Shown one piece after another: positions 1 through 11,209 of a DNA stretch of 64,000 bases. The number at the start of each line of letters is the position of its first letter. Position 1 is the stretch's first letter. The notes under the pieces were generated by a model. It did not search any database, had not been told where the DNA came from, and was given only the letters and a program-made list of their open reading frames with translations. The DNA comes from Neocallimastix lanati (nom. inval.) (taxonomy: Eukaryota; Neocallimastigomycota; Neocallimastigomycetes; Neocallimastigales; Neocallimastigaceae), in contig JACVTC010000150.1 in NCBI GenBank assembly GCA_016946835.1, forward strand, positions 321,501 to 385,500, read 5' to 3'. The position numbers and the translations under genes were made by a program.

Positions 1-60
1 GATAAATTTGTTTTAATTTTCATTCATGATCTTGAATCTTGGACTGAAAGTAGACTATGA

Positions 61-312
61 GAATTTTTAATCAAAAAGATATCAAATTGTAATGAAGTTG
101 TTCATGGAATCGTTAAAAAACACTATATTAATATGGAAAACTACTTCATCCTAAGAGTTAACTATAATAATTATAAGGATTATTTGAAGGTTATTTATTT
201 GATTACTAAGCACTTACCTGTTAAAAGAATAAAATGGAAGATTACTTCAAGGATACGCACATTTAGCAATGTTAATCATAATAGAACCAGGTATTATTCT
301 GAACCCTCATGA
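61..312 (+). pseudogene. Unassigned reading frame upstream of the LINE endonuclease
   Basis: Frame 1 is open from the codon after a TGA at 58-60 to a TGA at 310-312 and overlaps the endonuclease frame by about 44 bases. The encoded peptide is basic and Tyr/Asn/Ile-rich, with a stretch like YLITKHLPVKRIKWKITSR near its end. I see no zinc knuckle or other named motif. It is probably the end of ORF1, or an N-terminal extension of ORF2 cut off by a frameshift. No ATG near its start is convincing. Composition and position make coding ancestry likely, but function is unknown. Confidence 0.4.
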
Positions 313-692
313 AAGCCTCCTGTATGCTAACCCTTACTCGAATACTAAATATTTCAACCTCTGTATTAGCTGGAACATAAATAGTTGGAATTCTGAAAAA
401 CGTGACGGACTTACCAATTTTAATTCAATCTTTAATCCTATTTGTATTTGTCTTCAAGAAGTCGGTAATAGTTCATTCCTTAACTCCTTTTCTAACTCAT
501 ATCCATTCCTTAATCATTATAGAACAGTACTGAGACGTGCGGACAAAAAAATCCCTGGTATGAGGGGCCTTTATATAGGTGTGCACTCCTCCTGCCAATT
601 CACTAATATTGATTTTGAATATAGATATATACTCTCAGTAAATATATTCTCTTTTTGGGGTGTCAGATGTTCTTTAGGGAACATTTACATCC

Positions 693-1467
693 TGTAAAGA
701 TATTATTAATATCTTTATAAATTTTAATTAAATTTAATCATAAATTTAAGTAAAATTGAAATAAATCTATTAAAAATCACGTGTATAAAATTATTGCAAA
801 TAATTTTAAACAAAACTTCGACTTCTTCCCAATCATATTAATAAATTAAAAATTTCTCTTGTGAAACTAGTAATTAAAAATCATTTCTTTTTATGTAATT
901 TAATTTAAATAATAAGAGTTAAGGTTTTTTACAAGATAAATTAACAACATGAAACCATGCAATTAGTCATGTTGAAACTTGCAGCATTTTATGCTAAAAT
1001 CATATTAAATAATTATGACAACTTTTATATTAATTTTAAATAGAAAATATAATAAGAATTTATTAATAATATTTAAATAATAAATAAATAATAAATGAGC
1101 TCGATTGAAATTGTTTATATTTATTTTAGTTATTAATTATAATTCTCTTTATTTAGTAACAGTTAATTATTTATTATTAGTTTAGGTTAGTATTGTTTTT
1201 AAATAAATAGTTAGATAATATATAATTCAATAGGAATTATATATTCTAAATGTAATAAGATAAAAATATAAATAGTTAACCAAATTTCATGTATTTTAAT
1301 CGATGTAATTGTTATTAACGATTTATTGTTAATAACACTAATAATTAATAAAGATTATTTTAAAATCTAAATATAATAAAACTTATTTGTTTATAAAACA
1401 TTTTTGTGTTATTTAGTGTTATTATAATTTTTGACTTATAATCTATTTTTTAAATCAAAACTTTATA
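693..1467 (+). mobile_element. Solo LTR inserted in the LINE endonuclease
   Basis: A 775-bp AT-rich insert starts TGTAAAG and ends CTTTATA, an imperfect 7-bp terminal inverted repeat. It is flanked by CATCC at 688-692 and 1468-1472. Inside, on the + strand, are a TATA-like box (1267-1275), a 9-bp-stem hairpin (1311-1336) and, near the 3' end, AATAAA-like and TTGTGTT signals, the usual order U3-R-U5. No coding remains, so it is a solo LTR left by LTR-LTR recombination or an LTR-like MITE. The 5-bp duplication favours an LTR element. Confidence 0.65.
1267..1336 (+). promoter_or_regulatory. TATA box and downstream hairpin in the solo LTR
   Basis: TATAAATAG at 1267-1275 is followed 35 bases later by GTTATTAAC (1311-1319), an 8-base loop and GTTAATAAC (1328-1336), a perfect 9-bp stem. 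The spacing would place the hairpin near the 5' end of the transcript, like a TAR element. Function is inferred from the same arrangement in other LTRs of this window. Confidence 0.45.
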
Positions 1468-1701
1468 CATCCCTAGCAAAAAACGCAAAGACTCTAGAGA
1501 AAAAGCGGAAACTGATTTTGCTAATTGGCTCAAGAAACATCAGAATAACCCTTCGGCTATTGTTGGTGATTTCAACATGACTAAGCAACAACTCAAAGAT
1601 CTTATTCTTAGAATTTCCCCTCAATGGTTTGTTATGGATATGGTTGGTCATCAATTTACTTGGTCTAATGGTGGAAAGAATTCTTGTATTGATTTTATAT
1701 A

Positions 1702-2298
1702 ATGAACGATAAATTAAGAAATTATCTGAATATTGCTTCTGTATGCTACTCTTTTAATGACATCTCTGACCATTTACCACTTATTCTTTCTTGTAAAAAA
1801 ATATCTCCTGATGGTTTTGTTACTCCCCCTCGGGATAAACAAATTAAGTGGTCTAATCGAATTTGTAGGGATAAACGTGAAGCAATCTTCTCTCATAATA
1901 AATTCACATGTTTACTGGATGAATTTGAACATAATGATAATCTAGACTCTAATACAATGGTTAAAAATCTTCTTGACACAGCAAATAAAATAGGCGATGA
2001 CATTCAAGCAAGAGTTCCTACAAATTTACAGGGTTCAGCGTTCCATTGTCCTGCTTATATTAAGAAATTATCACATGAAAAACATTTATTTTATAAAAGG
2101 ATTAAAAATTTTAAACTTAGTAATGATTTGTCAAATCTTCAAGAATTTTGTGATCTCTCAAAAGAATATAGAGTTCTTTCTGATTATATCATTAGTATTA
2201 AAAGAAATATTAGGAATATTAGATTTAAAAATTTGATTCATTCCATCGGCGAATGCTTCTTAAAAAATGATGCCCAGCGTGGTTGGGTCTGGACTTAA
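1702..2298 (+). pseudogene. LINE ORF2: end of endonuclease and linker to RT
   Basis: This frame starts at an ATG that overlaps the stop of the preceding endonuclease frame and contains the terminal EEP motif ISDHLPL (SDH codons at 1765-1773). It then runs through the Lys- and helix-rich linker normal between endonuclease and RT in LINE ORF2. It ends a few codons after RGWVW, where one extra base (about 2292-2294, in TGGACTT) throws the RT out of frame. It is therefore the middle part of one broken ORF2, not a separate gene; the ATG is probably incidental. Confidence 0.75.
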
Positions 2299-4810
2299 GA
2301 AAATTTCTAAACCTTCTTACTCTCCTTCCCAATCACCTGTATACATTAAAGATAAAGAAGGTAATGTTCTAGTATCCCAAGAAGATCAACTCAATCGTTT
2401 TGCAGAACACTATGAAGAACTTGCTTCTGATATAACTGGTCACAGACTTAATGAAAATTATTGGAAAAGAATACTTAATAATTCTTCTACTCCTCAGGAA
2501 TCATGGGATATTAATCAACCTATTTCCATGTCAGAAATTCATTCAACTGTTCTTTCAATGAAAAATAACAAAGCACCTGGTCCTGATGGTATACCTACAG
2601 AATTTTTTAAAGCATTTTTTAATTCTGAGAGTAGAAATTCTTCTCAGGATGACTCTAATCAAGAGGTTACTTATTCCGATTGTGCAAAGTGTCTGTTATT
2701 ACTTTTTAATAAAATTTGGGATGGTGACTTTCCTAATGAATGGAACTCTGCTTCTATTGTTTCTATTCCTAAAAAAGGGGATCTTTCAGATTGTAATAAT
2801 TATCGTGGTATTTCACTCATCAATGTAGGTTTAAAAATTCTATCAAAAATTGTCACTAAAAGAATATCGGACTATGCTTTTTCTAATGGAATAATTAGAA
2901 CAGAACAGTTTGGTTTTAGAAATAAAGAAGAATGTATTAGTTTATTTGTATCCATTCGTGAAATTTGTCAAAGAAGAAAATTTAAGGATAAATTTACCTT
3001 TCTTGCCTTTCTTGACCTTAAAAAAGCTTATGATTCAGTTCCAATTTACAATATACTTACTAAACTAAATTATCTTGGTATTCGTGGTAAATGCCTTCAA
3101 TTCATTACTAATCTATACCTTACCTCGAAAGCTCGTGCAAACTTTAATGGTAAACTTTCAAAAGAATTTCCAATACACCGTGGTGTTCGCCAAGGGTGTC
3201 CTCTCTCTCCTATTTTATTCAATATATTTATCAATGATATTTTTGATAAATGTAAAAGTTATGGTGTGATTACTGAAAAGAAAAAGTGTTGTGGTGGATT
3301 ATTTGCTGATGATATTGTATTATTAGCTCCTACAAAATCTTCACTTAAAAACCTTTTGAATATTGCTCATGATTGGGGTATTAAAAATGAAATGACCTTT
3401 GGAATCAATAAATGCGCTACACTAGTTGTTAAACCAAAGAATTTTATACCTTCAAGACATTATGAAAATCCTACTTTTAGACTTGGTATGAACTATATAC
3501 CAAGCACTAATCAATACACATATCTTGGTATACCTTTTAATGAATCGTTGGATTTAAAACCTATTATTGCTAAGATGAATAGTAAAATTAATTATACAGT
3601 TAACTCTTTCTTTAGATTTTTAGCCAATAGGAATGTTCCTTTCTACTTTAAAACTCGTATACTAGTTTCTTTTGTCCTTAGTTCAGTTCTTTATTATGCT
3701 CCCTTACTTGGTTCAAATAAAAAGAATACTGAAAAAGCTCAAACTGCTTTTAATCGAGGTTTGTATTGGAGTTTAGGGTTTAAAAATAAAACCTCCAATA
3801 CTTCAATTTACAATATGTCTAAGGAACTTTCTATACCTCCTATAGCTAGTTTTTGTGCTAAGACGATGATTCGATGTTTTAAAAAGTGGAAAGATTCTTC
3901 TTGTATTATTTCTCATTTAGTCAAAAATATACCTACACTTTCTAACTATTCATGGACGAAAAAAGCACGGAGTTTAGCAGTACACAAGCACAATAATAAA
4001 CTTCCTGGAGAAATAAGGAAGTTTTACTGGGAAAATATTCATTATTCAAGCACTCCTGCGATCAGATCTACAAAATACAAGAAATTTAAATTTGGTTTTA
4101 AAAAATTTATTCAACGTCTATCACTTAAATTTTCACAATTTTCTCTTGGATTTTTTTGGATTGGACGAATTAAATGTGGATTCAAATTTGATGTAAAAAC
4201 GTATGTTAAAAGTAATCTAGTATCAGAATATTGCCCAACATACTGCCCTTGTTGTGGTGAGAGTAACAGCATACCTAGTTTTACACACTGGATACTTTTA
4301 TGTCCTAAATTTGAAGAATTTAGGCAACATTTCATTCCCTTTGTTGATGAAATTTTTATTAATTTTTCTCTTATTGTTCATGAGAAATCATTGAACATTC
4401 CTGATGATAAAGAGGAAGATTTTGATGATAATATCAATTTTTACGTGCTGTGTCTCCTTCTTGGCGGAAATGCAGTATTTGAAATCTTAAAGATCGGCTC
4501 GGAGGAAAGAAGGCGATATATTAATAATATTTTTCAATCACCTTCGAACGAGTCTTCTTTCCCGATTTCATATTTTGTGGGGCTTGCGGAATTCCTTACT
4601 AACGTTATGCCTATTGTGATTGGTGATTTTTACACCATGATCGATTTGTATAGTGTTAGACCTACCGTTGTCAAGAGCGTCGACGTCGTAACGATAAGGC
4701 AAAGAAGAAATTCTGATACAGATTCGAATGATAATTTTCATCCACATGGAGTTATCTTCGATGAATGGGAAGAGTTAGAGGCCTTTTCGTCCTCGAATCT
4801 CATAACGTAG
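2267..4810 (+). pseudogene. LINE ORF2: reverse transcriptase and C-terminal CCHC knuckle
   Basis: The 847-residue frame holds the LINE RT in order: KAPGPDGIP (about residue 105), YRGISLINVGLKILSK, QFGFR, FLDLKKAYDSVP (about 248), RQGCPLSPILFN (about 307) and the catalytic LFADDIVLL (about 346), then YLGIPF. A knuckle of the form CX2CX10HX4C follows near residues 661-680 (YCPTYCPCCGE to HWILLC), as in many LINE C-termini. All RT signatures, including the Asp pair of FADD, are intact, so decay is recent or mild. The listed ATG is not the natural start: the frame is the continuation of the endonuclease frame after a 1-base shift. In the family it copies its own RNA at a nicked chromosomal site. 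Confidence 0.88.
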
Positions 4811-4889
4811 TTTTTTAATATTAATATAAAAAAAAAAAATTTCATGTATTTAAACTTCATGTATTTTTTTAAAAAAAAAAATATTATTA

Positions 4890-4937
4890 AATAAAGTTTA
4901 TTCCTAGTCTAAAAAAAAAAAAAAAAAAAAAAAAAAA
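4890..4937 (+). terminator. LINE poly(A) signal and tail
   Basis: AATAAA at 4890-4895 is followed 15 bases later by 27 A residues (4911-4937). This marks the 3' end of the reverse-transcribed LINE RNA. Confidence 0.75.
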
Positions 4938-5326
4938 CTTTATATTATAAACAAATATTACATGCCTCTCAATTGTACTTATACATGCATGAAAAACATA
5001 GACTGCACATACTGGGTACCCATCTCCCAATATGGCCATACAGTTATTAATTAACTGTAAGGTGATGAGTTATTGGCATACTGTATCAGCTTCGCCGCTC
5101 TCAATAGTCGTTACACACTGCCCGGAGATGCATTCCTAACGTTCCTACATATATCTCTATTGACCACGAGCATCAGAACGGAATCATTAACTCCTCCCTA
5201 GTGGGTGTAATCATTCGCGATTGGAAATATTACAATTATCAAGGTCTATGCTTCAATTCAAAGCGTAGTATTAGGGTTGGGTGAAATAATCATTCGAGGG
5301 AAAGCCTTATTGATCTAAAACAAATA
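4938..5326. other. Unassigned segment of higher GC content downstream of the LINE
   Basis: About 390 bases clearly richer in G and C than the surroundings, with no frame longer than a few dozen codons. A perfect 7-bp hairpin (ACAGTTA/TAACTGT) lies at 5040-5058. It resembles in texture the SINE at 21.4-21.9 kb but I could not align them. No polymerase III box was recognised. Confidence 0.4.
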
Positions 5327-5801
5327 TGTGTAGTAACATATTTATATATTTAATAATAATTATTAAATATTAAATTTATATCTTTTTGATAATGATTTTT
5401 AATAATATATTATTAGTTATTCATTATTATATTATAATTACTATTATATTATATATTATTTTATAATATATTGAATTATATATTTATATTATATTATATT
5501 ATATAATATATTATTATGTATTATTTTATATTTATTTTATATTTTACATAAAATATACATTTATTATTTAAATATAGATATTGTATTCTTATATATAATT
5601 TATATTATATGTTTAAAATGTATTTTATATTATTAAATTTATAATTTTAAAAATGTAAATTTCTTAATAACAACCAATTTCTAATAAAATTAATTTAGAA
5701 AAGGGGTTTTTAATTATTTTAGGAAAAGTAATAATAAATTAAATAAAGATATAACTATATTATTATAATTAAAATATAGCACATAAAAGTCCCGCATATC
5801 A
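5327..5801 (+). mobile_element. Probable 5' LTR end of the first Ty3/gypsy element
   Basis: The right boundary is supported: the sequence ends CCCGCATATCA four bases before a primer-binding site, as the full element does after CCATAACA. The left boundary (a TG at 5327) is a guess, since no second copy of this LTR is present downstream of pol. Confidence 0.35.
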
Positions 5802-5805
5802 AAAT

Positions 5806-5824
5806 TGGTGGAGATATCGGGGAT
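5806..5824 (+). promoter_or_regulatory. tRNA primer-binding site (PBS) of the first Ty3/gypsy element
   Basis: TGGTGGAGATATCGGGGAT is complementary to a tRNA 3' end reading from T-loop A58 through CCCCGA, acceptor strand TATCTCC, discriminator A and CCA. The same 19 bases follow the 5' LTR of the intact element at 22992. A U at position 70 would fit the G3-U70 pair of alanine tRNA, but the primer identity is inference. Confidence 0.75.
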
Positions 5825-5990
5825 GTGCAGTAATATAGTTGTATTATTTTTATAAGTGTTTTATTAAGAGATATATTTTTATTATAATTATTTTCGTGTG
5901 TTAATTTATTAAGTTTAAATATAATATTAGTTGAAAATTAATAATTACACGTCAAAAAAAAAAAAAAAAATATTTTATTTTATTCTTATT

Positions 5991-6153
5991 AATTAAAGGC
6001 AGCTGGGAATTTGGACCAGGATAAAAACGAATAAGTCTTTAATTACTATTTAGATTTAGTTAATAGTGATAAGTTAGTTAATTGTAATATTTTATTTGTA
6101 ATTAAAGATAACTGGGAGTTTGAACTAGTATAAAAACGAATAAGCCTTTAATT
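5991..6153 (+). promoter_or_regulatory. Two nested-hairpin repeats in the Ty3 leader
   Basis: Two units, 5991-6044 and 6100-6153, each start AATTAAAG and end CTTTAATT (a perfect 8-bp outer stem) and share ATAAAAACGAATAAG before the closing arm. Each has an inner hairpin whose stem differs: CTGG/CCAG (6003-6019) in the first, ACTGG/CTAGT (6111-6129) in the second. The change preserves pairing. The position is between PBS and gag, the same as the five-hairpin array of the intact element. Confidence 0.55.
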
Positions 6154-6182
6154 ATTAGCTATTAGTTTATTATATAAAAAAG

Positions 6183-6183
<1 letters not shown>

Positions 6184-6218
<35 letters not shown>

Positions 6219-6337
6219 TAGTATAAATAGTATTAATTAGTAGCATAATAATAATAATAAAGTAGTAATAAATAGTATTAATTAGTAGCATAATAATAAT
6301 AATAATAAAGTAGTAATAAATAGTATTAATTAGTAGC

Positions 6338-6389
<52 letters not shown>
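6184..6389. repeat. AAT trinucleotide microsatellite with a ~50-bp repeat
   Basis: Runs of AAT alternate with a repeated block containing AGTAGTAATAAATAGTATTA, present about three times. Reverse-strand reading frames through it (Ile/Leu/Tyr repeats) are shadows. Confidence 0.8.
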
Positions 6390-6392
<3 letters not shown>

Positions 6393-6667
6393 TTAAAATA
6401 ATATTAATAGAATTAATAGAAATAATAGTAATAAATAATATTAAATAGTAAAAAAAAAAAAAAAAAAATATAAAATAGTAATAATACTAATAATTCTAAT
6501 AATAGTAATAAATAATAGTAATAAGTAATAAAAAAAAAATTTAATAGTGACTAAATTATATATTTAATTGTTATAAAATATAAAACGAGTTTATATTAGT
6601 TAATAAGACTATATTGTTAAACTTATTATATATATATAAAATATTAATTATCCTGAATTTTGTGACG

Positions 6668-7819
6668 ATGTCAGGTTCATCTACTCCTTTGATAGATCTG
6701 GTGGATAATAATGATGTTGATACTAGAACTCTACCAAGGATTGGAGGTGCAGAGATCTGGAAGTTCCGTATTACTGACTGGTTTAGAAGAGAGCGTATAT
6801 TTAGTGATGAAGGTAAATTTAGTTATATCATTGCAGCTTGTAAGGATGATATTGTTAGGGTCCTTCACTCAGAACGAATTAAGTCTGGTCGTATTCTAAC
6901 ACTTAATGAATGCGTAAACCTGATTAAAAAGAAATATTGGAGAAAAAATATGAAAGAAGATAAATTACGACAAATTAAGAAAATTATGATCAATCCAAAT
7001 GAAAGTATCTATGACTTTAATACAAGATTCTTGGAATTATATGATCAGTTAGATTCTATTGATCAATCCGCTATTTCAGTAATTGATTATGAAAATGTCT
7101 TGAGACCTCGTAGAAAAATTTATGAAAGAGTCGCCATGGCTGAAGCTTCTGACCTAGAAACTGCCTGTAACTTAGCTGAGAAATATGAAAACATATTAAA
7201 TGAAACGGAAGGAAACCAAGAAATGTGGAGTTCTTATGGTAATACCAGTAACTATAATAGAGGAAATATTTTTTTCCAATCTGGTAGATTAAATTCTAAT
7301 AATACCTTCATGGATCAATATAATAATAATTCAAATTTTACACCATTCAATAATAATTTTAATACAATTAATAATTCAGGAAACTTTAATAGAATAAGAA
7401 AATTTAATAATTTGTCATTAAATTCACCATCTAGAGTGAATTCGAACAGTTTAAGAAATTTTAATAATAATGGAAATTTCAGAAACACAAATTTTAATGG
7501 TAATAATGGTAATAATTATAATATTAGTAACAATAATGGAAATTTTAGAAATATGAATTTTAACAGTAATAATGGTAATAATTATTATAATAATAACAAT
7601 AATAGTAATATAAACCATAACTCAATTAATAGTAATAATAATCCTGATATTATGGATGATTTAACTAACCGGATGAAAAATTTAAAAATTAAAACTTGTT
7701 ATTTTTGTCATCAACCGGATCATGTTTTGAAAGATTGCGTTGCTTTTGCTAGGTTCCAAAATGATCCAAATTATGAAAGTTACATTAATTCTTTATATTC
7801 TCAAAAAAAAACTAGATAA
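6668..7819 (+). CDS. Ty3/gypsy Gag
   Basis: An intact frame of about 383 residues from the ATG at 6668 (MSGSSTPLIDL); an upstream in-frame ATG at 6614 would add a hydrophobic Leu/Ile stretch and is less likely. The N-terminal half looks like a retrotransposon capsid domain, with EIWKFRITDWF, a run like LRQIKKIMINPNESIYDFN (the conserved helix near the end of capsid) and AEKYENIL. An Asn-rich low-complexity region follows. Near the C-terminus is a CX2CX4HX4C zinc knuckle, CYFCHQPDHVLKDC, which in Gag binds genomic RNA. It is followed by pol in another frame. It is a relative of the Gag at 24.6 kb but clearly diverged, so an older subfamily. Confidence 0.85.
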   Translation: MSGSSTPLIDLVDNNDVDTRTLPRIGGAEIWKFRITDWFRRERIFSDEGKFSYIIAACKDDIVRVLHSERIKSGRILTLNECVNLIKKKYWRKNMKEDKLRQIKKIMINPNESIYDFNTRFLELYDQLDSIDQSAISVIDYENVLRPRRKIYERVAMAEASDLETACNLAEKYENILNETEGNQEMWSSYGNTSNYNRGNIFFQSGRLNSNNTFMDQYNNNSNFTPFNNNFNTINNSGNFNRIRKFNNLSLNSPSRVNSNSLRNFNNNGNFRNTNFNGNNGNNYNISNNNGNFRNMNFNSNNGNNYYNNNNNSNINHNSINSNNNPDIMDDLTNRMKNLKIKTCYFCHQPDHVLKDCVAFARFQNDPNYESYINSLYSQKKTR

Positions 7820-10771
7820 AGGAAGAAGGCTAACTTCCTTTAATCAAAATGCCAACCCTAGTATATTTGCAGTTAATAATTGGAATGATAGATATCAAGA
7901 TATAATTGCAGCTACAAAATATAGTAGGGATGAAAAATATTCTACATTATTACCAAATTCTAAAAGAACTGCAAATAATAAAATTATTAATAATACAAAT
8001 AATAGTAATGAATTGAACAACTTAAACAATAATATTAATAATAATTCGAATAATAATAATAATGATATAAAAATTATTAAACCTAACCCAAAGGAAACTA
8101 TTAAACCATTACAAAATTTTGCCAAATCAAGTTCTAAAACACATTCAAGAAATAATACAAATAATAGCAATATTCATAATGATATTCCTATTAAAAATAA
8201 TATAATTATCAACAATGATAATGAAAATAGTTTTACAGTAAGGAAAACAACTCAAGATAATAAAATCACTATAAATTTTAATGGAAATAATAAAAATAAT
8301 AAAATTAAAACAGAAAATAAACCACCTAGAGTTAATCAAATAATTCAATTAATGGATGGAGTAGAGTCATACAACATATTAGAGGAATTGAAGAATACTC
8401 CAGCTCATATTACATTAGCTCAATTACTTAATATAAGTAGTTCCTTACGTTCGGATGTGACTAAAAGTTTTAGGAAATCTAGAGGTGACGATGAAATTAT
8501 AGTAGGACTAGCAGATTCTCATAATACTATAACAGATTTAGAAATTGTGAATAACCCTTCTCATGATTATAATAGTAAAAATGTACAAGAACATGATATT
8601 GCTGTAGTTAAAGGTTTTGTTAATGGAGCTACCGCAAGCAGTTCTTATTGATGGATGTAGTAATGCGAATTTAGTCACTCGTAACTTTTTAAATAATTCT
8701 ATTAAAAATTATAAAATAATTGGTTCAGTTACAAGTAAAGTTCATCAAGCTATGTCTGATGCTGAGGAACGTGTATATGAAATAGTCCAATTAGATGTTA
8801 ACATAGGAGATTTAAAGATTTCAAGTAATTTTAGAATATCTGAAAAAGAAGACTCCTTTTATGATATTATTATTGGTTTGAAAACTCAGCACGATCATAG
8901 AATTATTGTGGATACTGTGGACAAATACTTATCAATTAAAAATAAAGAAAATAAATTGGTTCCCTTAGTTCTGATAGAGGATATATCCATGTTTCATTCA
9001 CAAGCCTTATTATGTTATTTATATGATGATAATTTCTCAATATCTGCTAGTACTATTTTTACAAACATAAAAGATGATAAAAGAGCTATTATAGAATCAG
9101 TTATAGAAGGTATGGATATTCAGGAAGATACAATAAAATCAGAATTAAGAAATCTGTTAATAACATTTAATGATGTCGTTGCAATATCTTCAGATGATTT
9201 GGAACCACCCAAATTATTACCACATCATGTCGAACTAGTAGATGGAGCAAAACCTATTAAACAAATAGCATATAGGTTATCCCATATCCAATTAACAGCA
9301 TTGAAAGAAGAATTAAAAAAATTAATTGATAAAGGTTTAATTTCTCCTTCCCACTCTTCATGGTCGTCTCCCATTGTATTGGTACCAAAGAAAAATGGTC
9401 GTTGGAGACTATATGTAGATTATAGGTTAATTAATAATATTACAATAAAAGATGTATATTCACTACCAAAAATTCAAGAAATATTTGACGCTCTAAAGGA
9501 TGCTACTATTTTCTCAACTATTGATTTATTTAGTGGATATCATCAAATTCCTATGCTTGTTGATGATCAAGAAGTTATCTCCTTTACTACAAAATATGGT
9601 AACTATTATTTTAAAGTGATGCCGTTTGGGTTAACAAATGCACCGGCCACTTTTCAGAGGGAAATGAATCGAATATTTTTCGATTTAATTAATAATTGTG
9701 TACAAATATACCTTGATGATATTATTGTTTATTCCCCTAATATCGAACAACATTTTATTAGATTTAAAAGAAGTATTTAATATTTTAAGAAAACATAAAT
9801 TAAAATTAAATATTGAAAAATGTCGTTTTTATAGGTATGAAGTAGAGGCTTTGGGACATAAAGTAACAAATAAAGGTTTATTACCTATTAAGAAGAAAGT
9901 AGAAGCTATTAGTAAGATGAATATCCCAAATAATATTACGGAGTTGCGTTCTTTTCTAGGTATGGTTGGTTACTATAGAAATTATATTGATAATTATGCG
10001 TTAATATCAGCTCCCTTATGTAAATTATTGAGGAAAAATATGGAATATATCTGGACATTAGAACATACTGAAAGTTTCAACAAATTGATAAACGCGTTAG
10101 TTAATGCACCTATTCTTTGTTACCCAAGATTTGATAAACCATTTATCATCCGTTCTGATGCTAGTTTTAATGGTATTGGTAGTGTCTTACTACAATTATA
10201 TGATGATAACATAGAACATCCAGTTTATTTTGTTAGCCGCTCTCTAACTAAATCAGAAAGAAATTATGCCATTACAGAATTAGAGGGTACCGCTGCATAC
10301 TATTGTATTAATCAATTTAGACCATATATACTTAGTAATCCATTTCAGACAATTTTATATACTGACCACTTACCTTTAGTTTCTATTATTAAGAAGTTAG
10401 AACCTGCAACTAGTAAACATGATCGTTGGTGTAATCTTTTTAGTCAACTTAAAGTTAATATTGTATATCAACCTGGTAAGGGTAATATTATCATTGATGC
10501 ACTATCAAGAATTAGAAAAAAAGATAATATAATAGTAGATACATTAATTAATAATAATAATAATGAAGAAAATAATGATGGAGGGAATAATTCTATAGAG
10601 AATAGCAGTAATAATGATGAAAATAATCTAATTGAGGCAATAAATGATGTTGAAAACGAAAAATATATAGATGAATTTATGAAAAAATTCTTGAAAGATC
10701 GAATAATTACAATAGATGGTAAAACTTATATTAGAGATAATATAACGAATACTAAATGTAAGAAATTATAA
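7820..10771 (+). pseudogene. Ty3/gypsy Pol: protease, RT, RNase H; two frameshifts, integrase lost
   Basis: Three overlapping frames together give one Pol. The first (to 8651) is an Asn-rich linker ending VVKGFVNGA. A one-base shift near 8630-8640 separates it from the protease VLIDGCSNANLV. RT follows with SPIVLVPKKNGRWRLYVDYR, TIDLFSGYHQIP, GLTNAPATFQRE and catalytic YLDDIIVYS. An extra T in TTTT at 9753-9756 shifts the frame just after SPNIEQH. RNase H continues with IRSDASFNGIG, ITELEG and YTDHLPL. The frame stops after DGKTYIRDN, the region that precedes the integrase zinc finger in the intact element; no integrase follows. Both shifts are single-base; the second is in a homopolymer and could be a sequencing error, but the missing integrase shows real decay. 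Confidence 0.85.
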
Positions 10772-11209
10772 TTATTTCCTTTAAAATAATTATTATTTCT
10801 TAGTTCATAATAAATTATCTAATTATTATATATTACATTCATTAAATTAATATTAGATAATTTATTTATATTATTATAAATACATTCATTAAATTAATAC
10901 TAGATAATTTATTTAAATTATTATAAATACATTCATTAAATATAATAATAAGAATTTATTTAATAATAATTATTACGTCCATTGATTATATTAGTAATTT
11001 ATTTATTTATTCATTTAATTTAAACATATAATATTCTTTATTAATATTAATTTAAAATTAATCCTGTTTTTGTAATTTTTGAAAAAGATTGATTTTATTT
11101 TTATTAATTAGTTATTTTATTTAATTAGTAACCAATAATATTTAAATAATTCATTTTTAATGATTTTTATTATATTTTCTTTTATTTATCTATTCTAGTG
11201 TACTTAATA
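10772..11209. other. AT-rich spacer with a short tandem repeat
   Basis: No gene seen. At about 10840-10940 a block like TACATTCATTAAATTAATA followed by TAGATAATTTATTT recurs about three times. No 3' LTR matching the 5' LTR end at 5801 was found. Confidence 0.5.

Larger units (their letters stand above)
269..1702 (+). pseudogene. LINE endonuclease (EEP/APE-type) domain, interrupted by an LTR
   Basis: The first piece (269-692) carries the EEP signature: CISWNINSW near residue 32 and ICLQEV with the metal-binding Glu near residue 60. The second piece resumes at 1472 with PSKKRKDSRE and holds VGDFNM (Asp at 1568-1570). The frame ends at TAA 1700-1702, two bases short of the next piece, which contains the final SDH catalytic motif. 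Between the pieces sits a 775-bp element with a 5-bp duplication of CATCC. The insertion plus duplication adds exactly 780 bases, so the frame is the same on both sides. In the family this domain nicks the target DNA to prime reverse transcription. It cannot be functional here. Confidence 0.8.
1..4937 (+). mobile_element. LINE (non-LTR retrotransposon), decayed, 3' end intact
   Basis: One LINE runs from beyond the left edge to a 27-A tail at 4911-4937. Order: an unassigned N-terminal reading frame, an endonuclease domain of the EEP/APE type, a reverse transcriptase and a C-terminal CCHC knuckle, then a short 3' UTR with AATAAA at 4890-4895. This is the standard layout of an endonuclease-encoding LINE. 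The copy is inactive as read: at least two frameshifts (about 1700 and about 2293), in-frame stops in the 5' part, and a 775-bp insertion inside the endonuclease domain. The 5' end lies outside the window, so the family and target-site duplication cannot be given. Confidence 0.85.
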
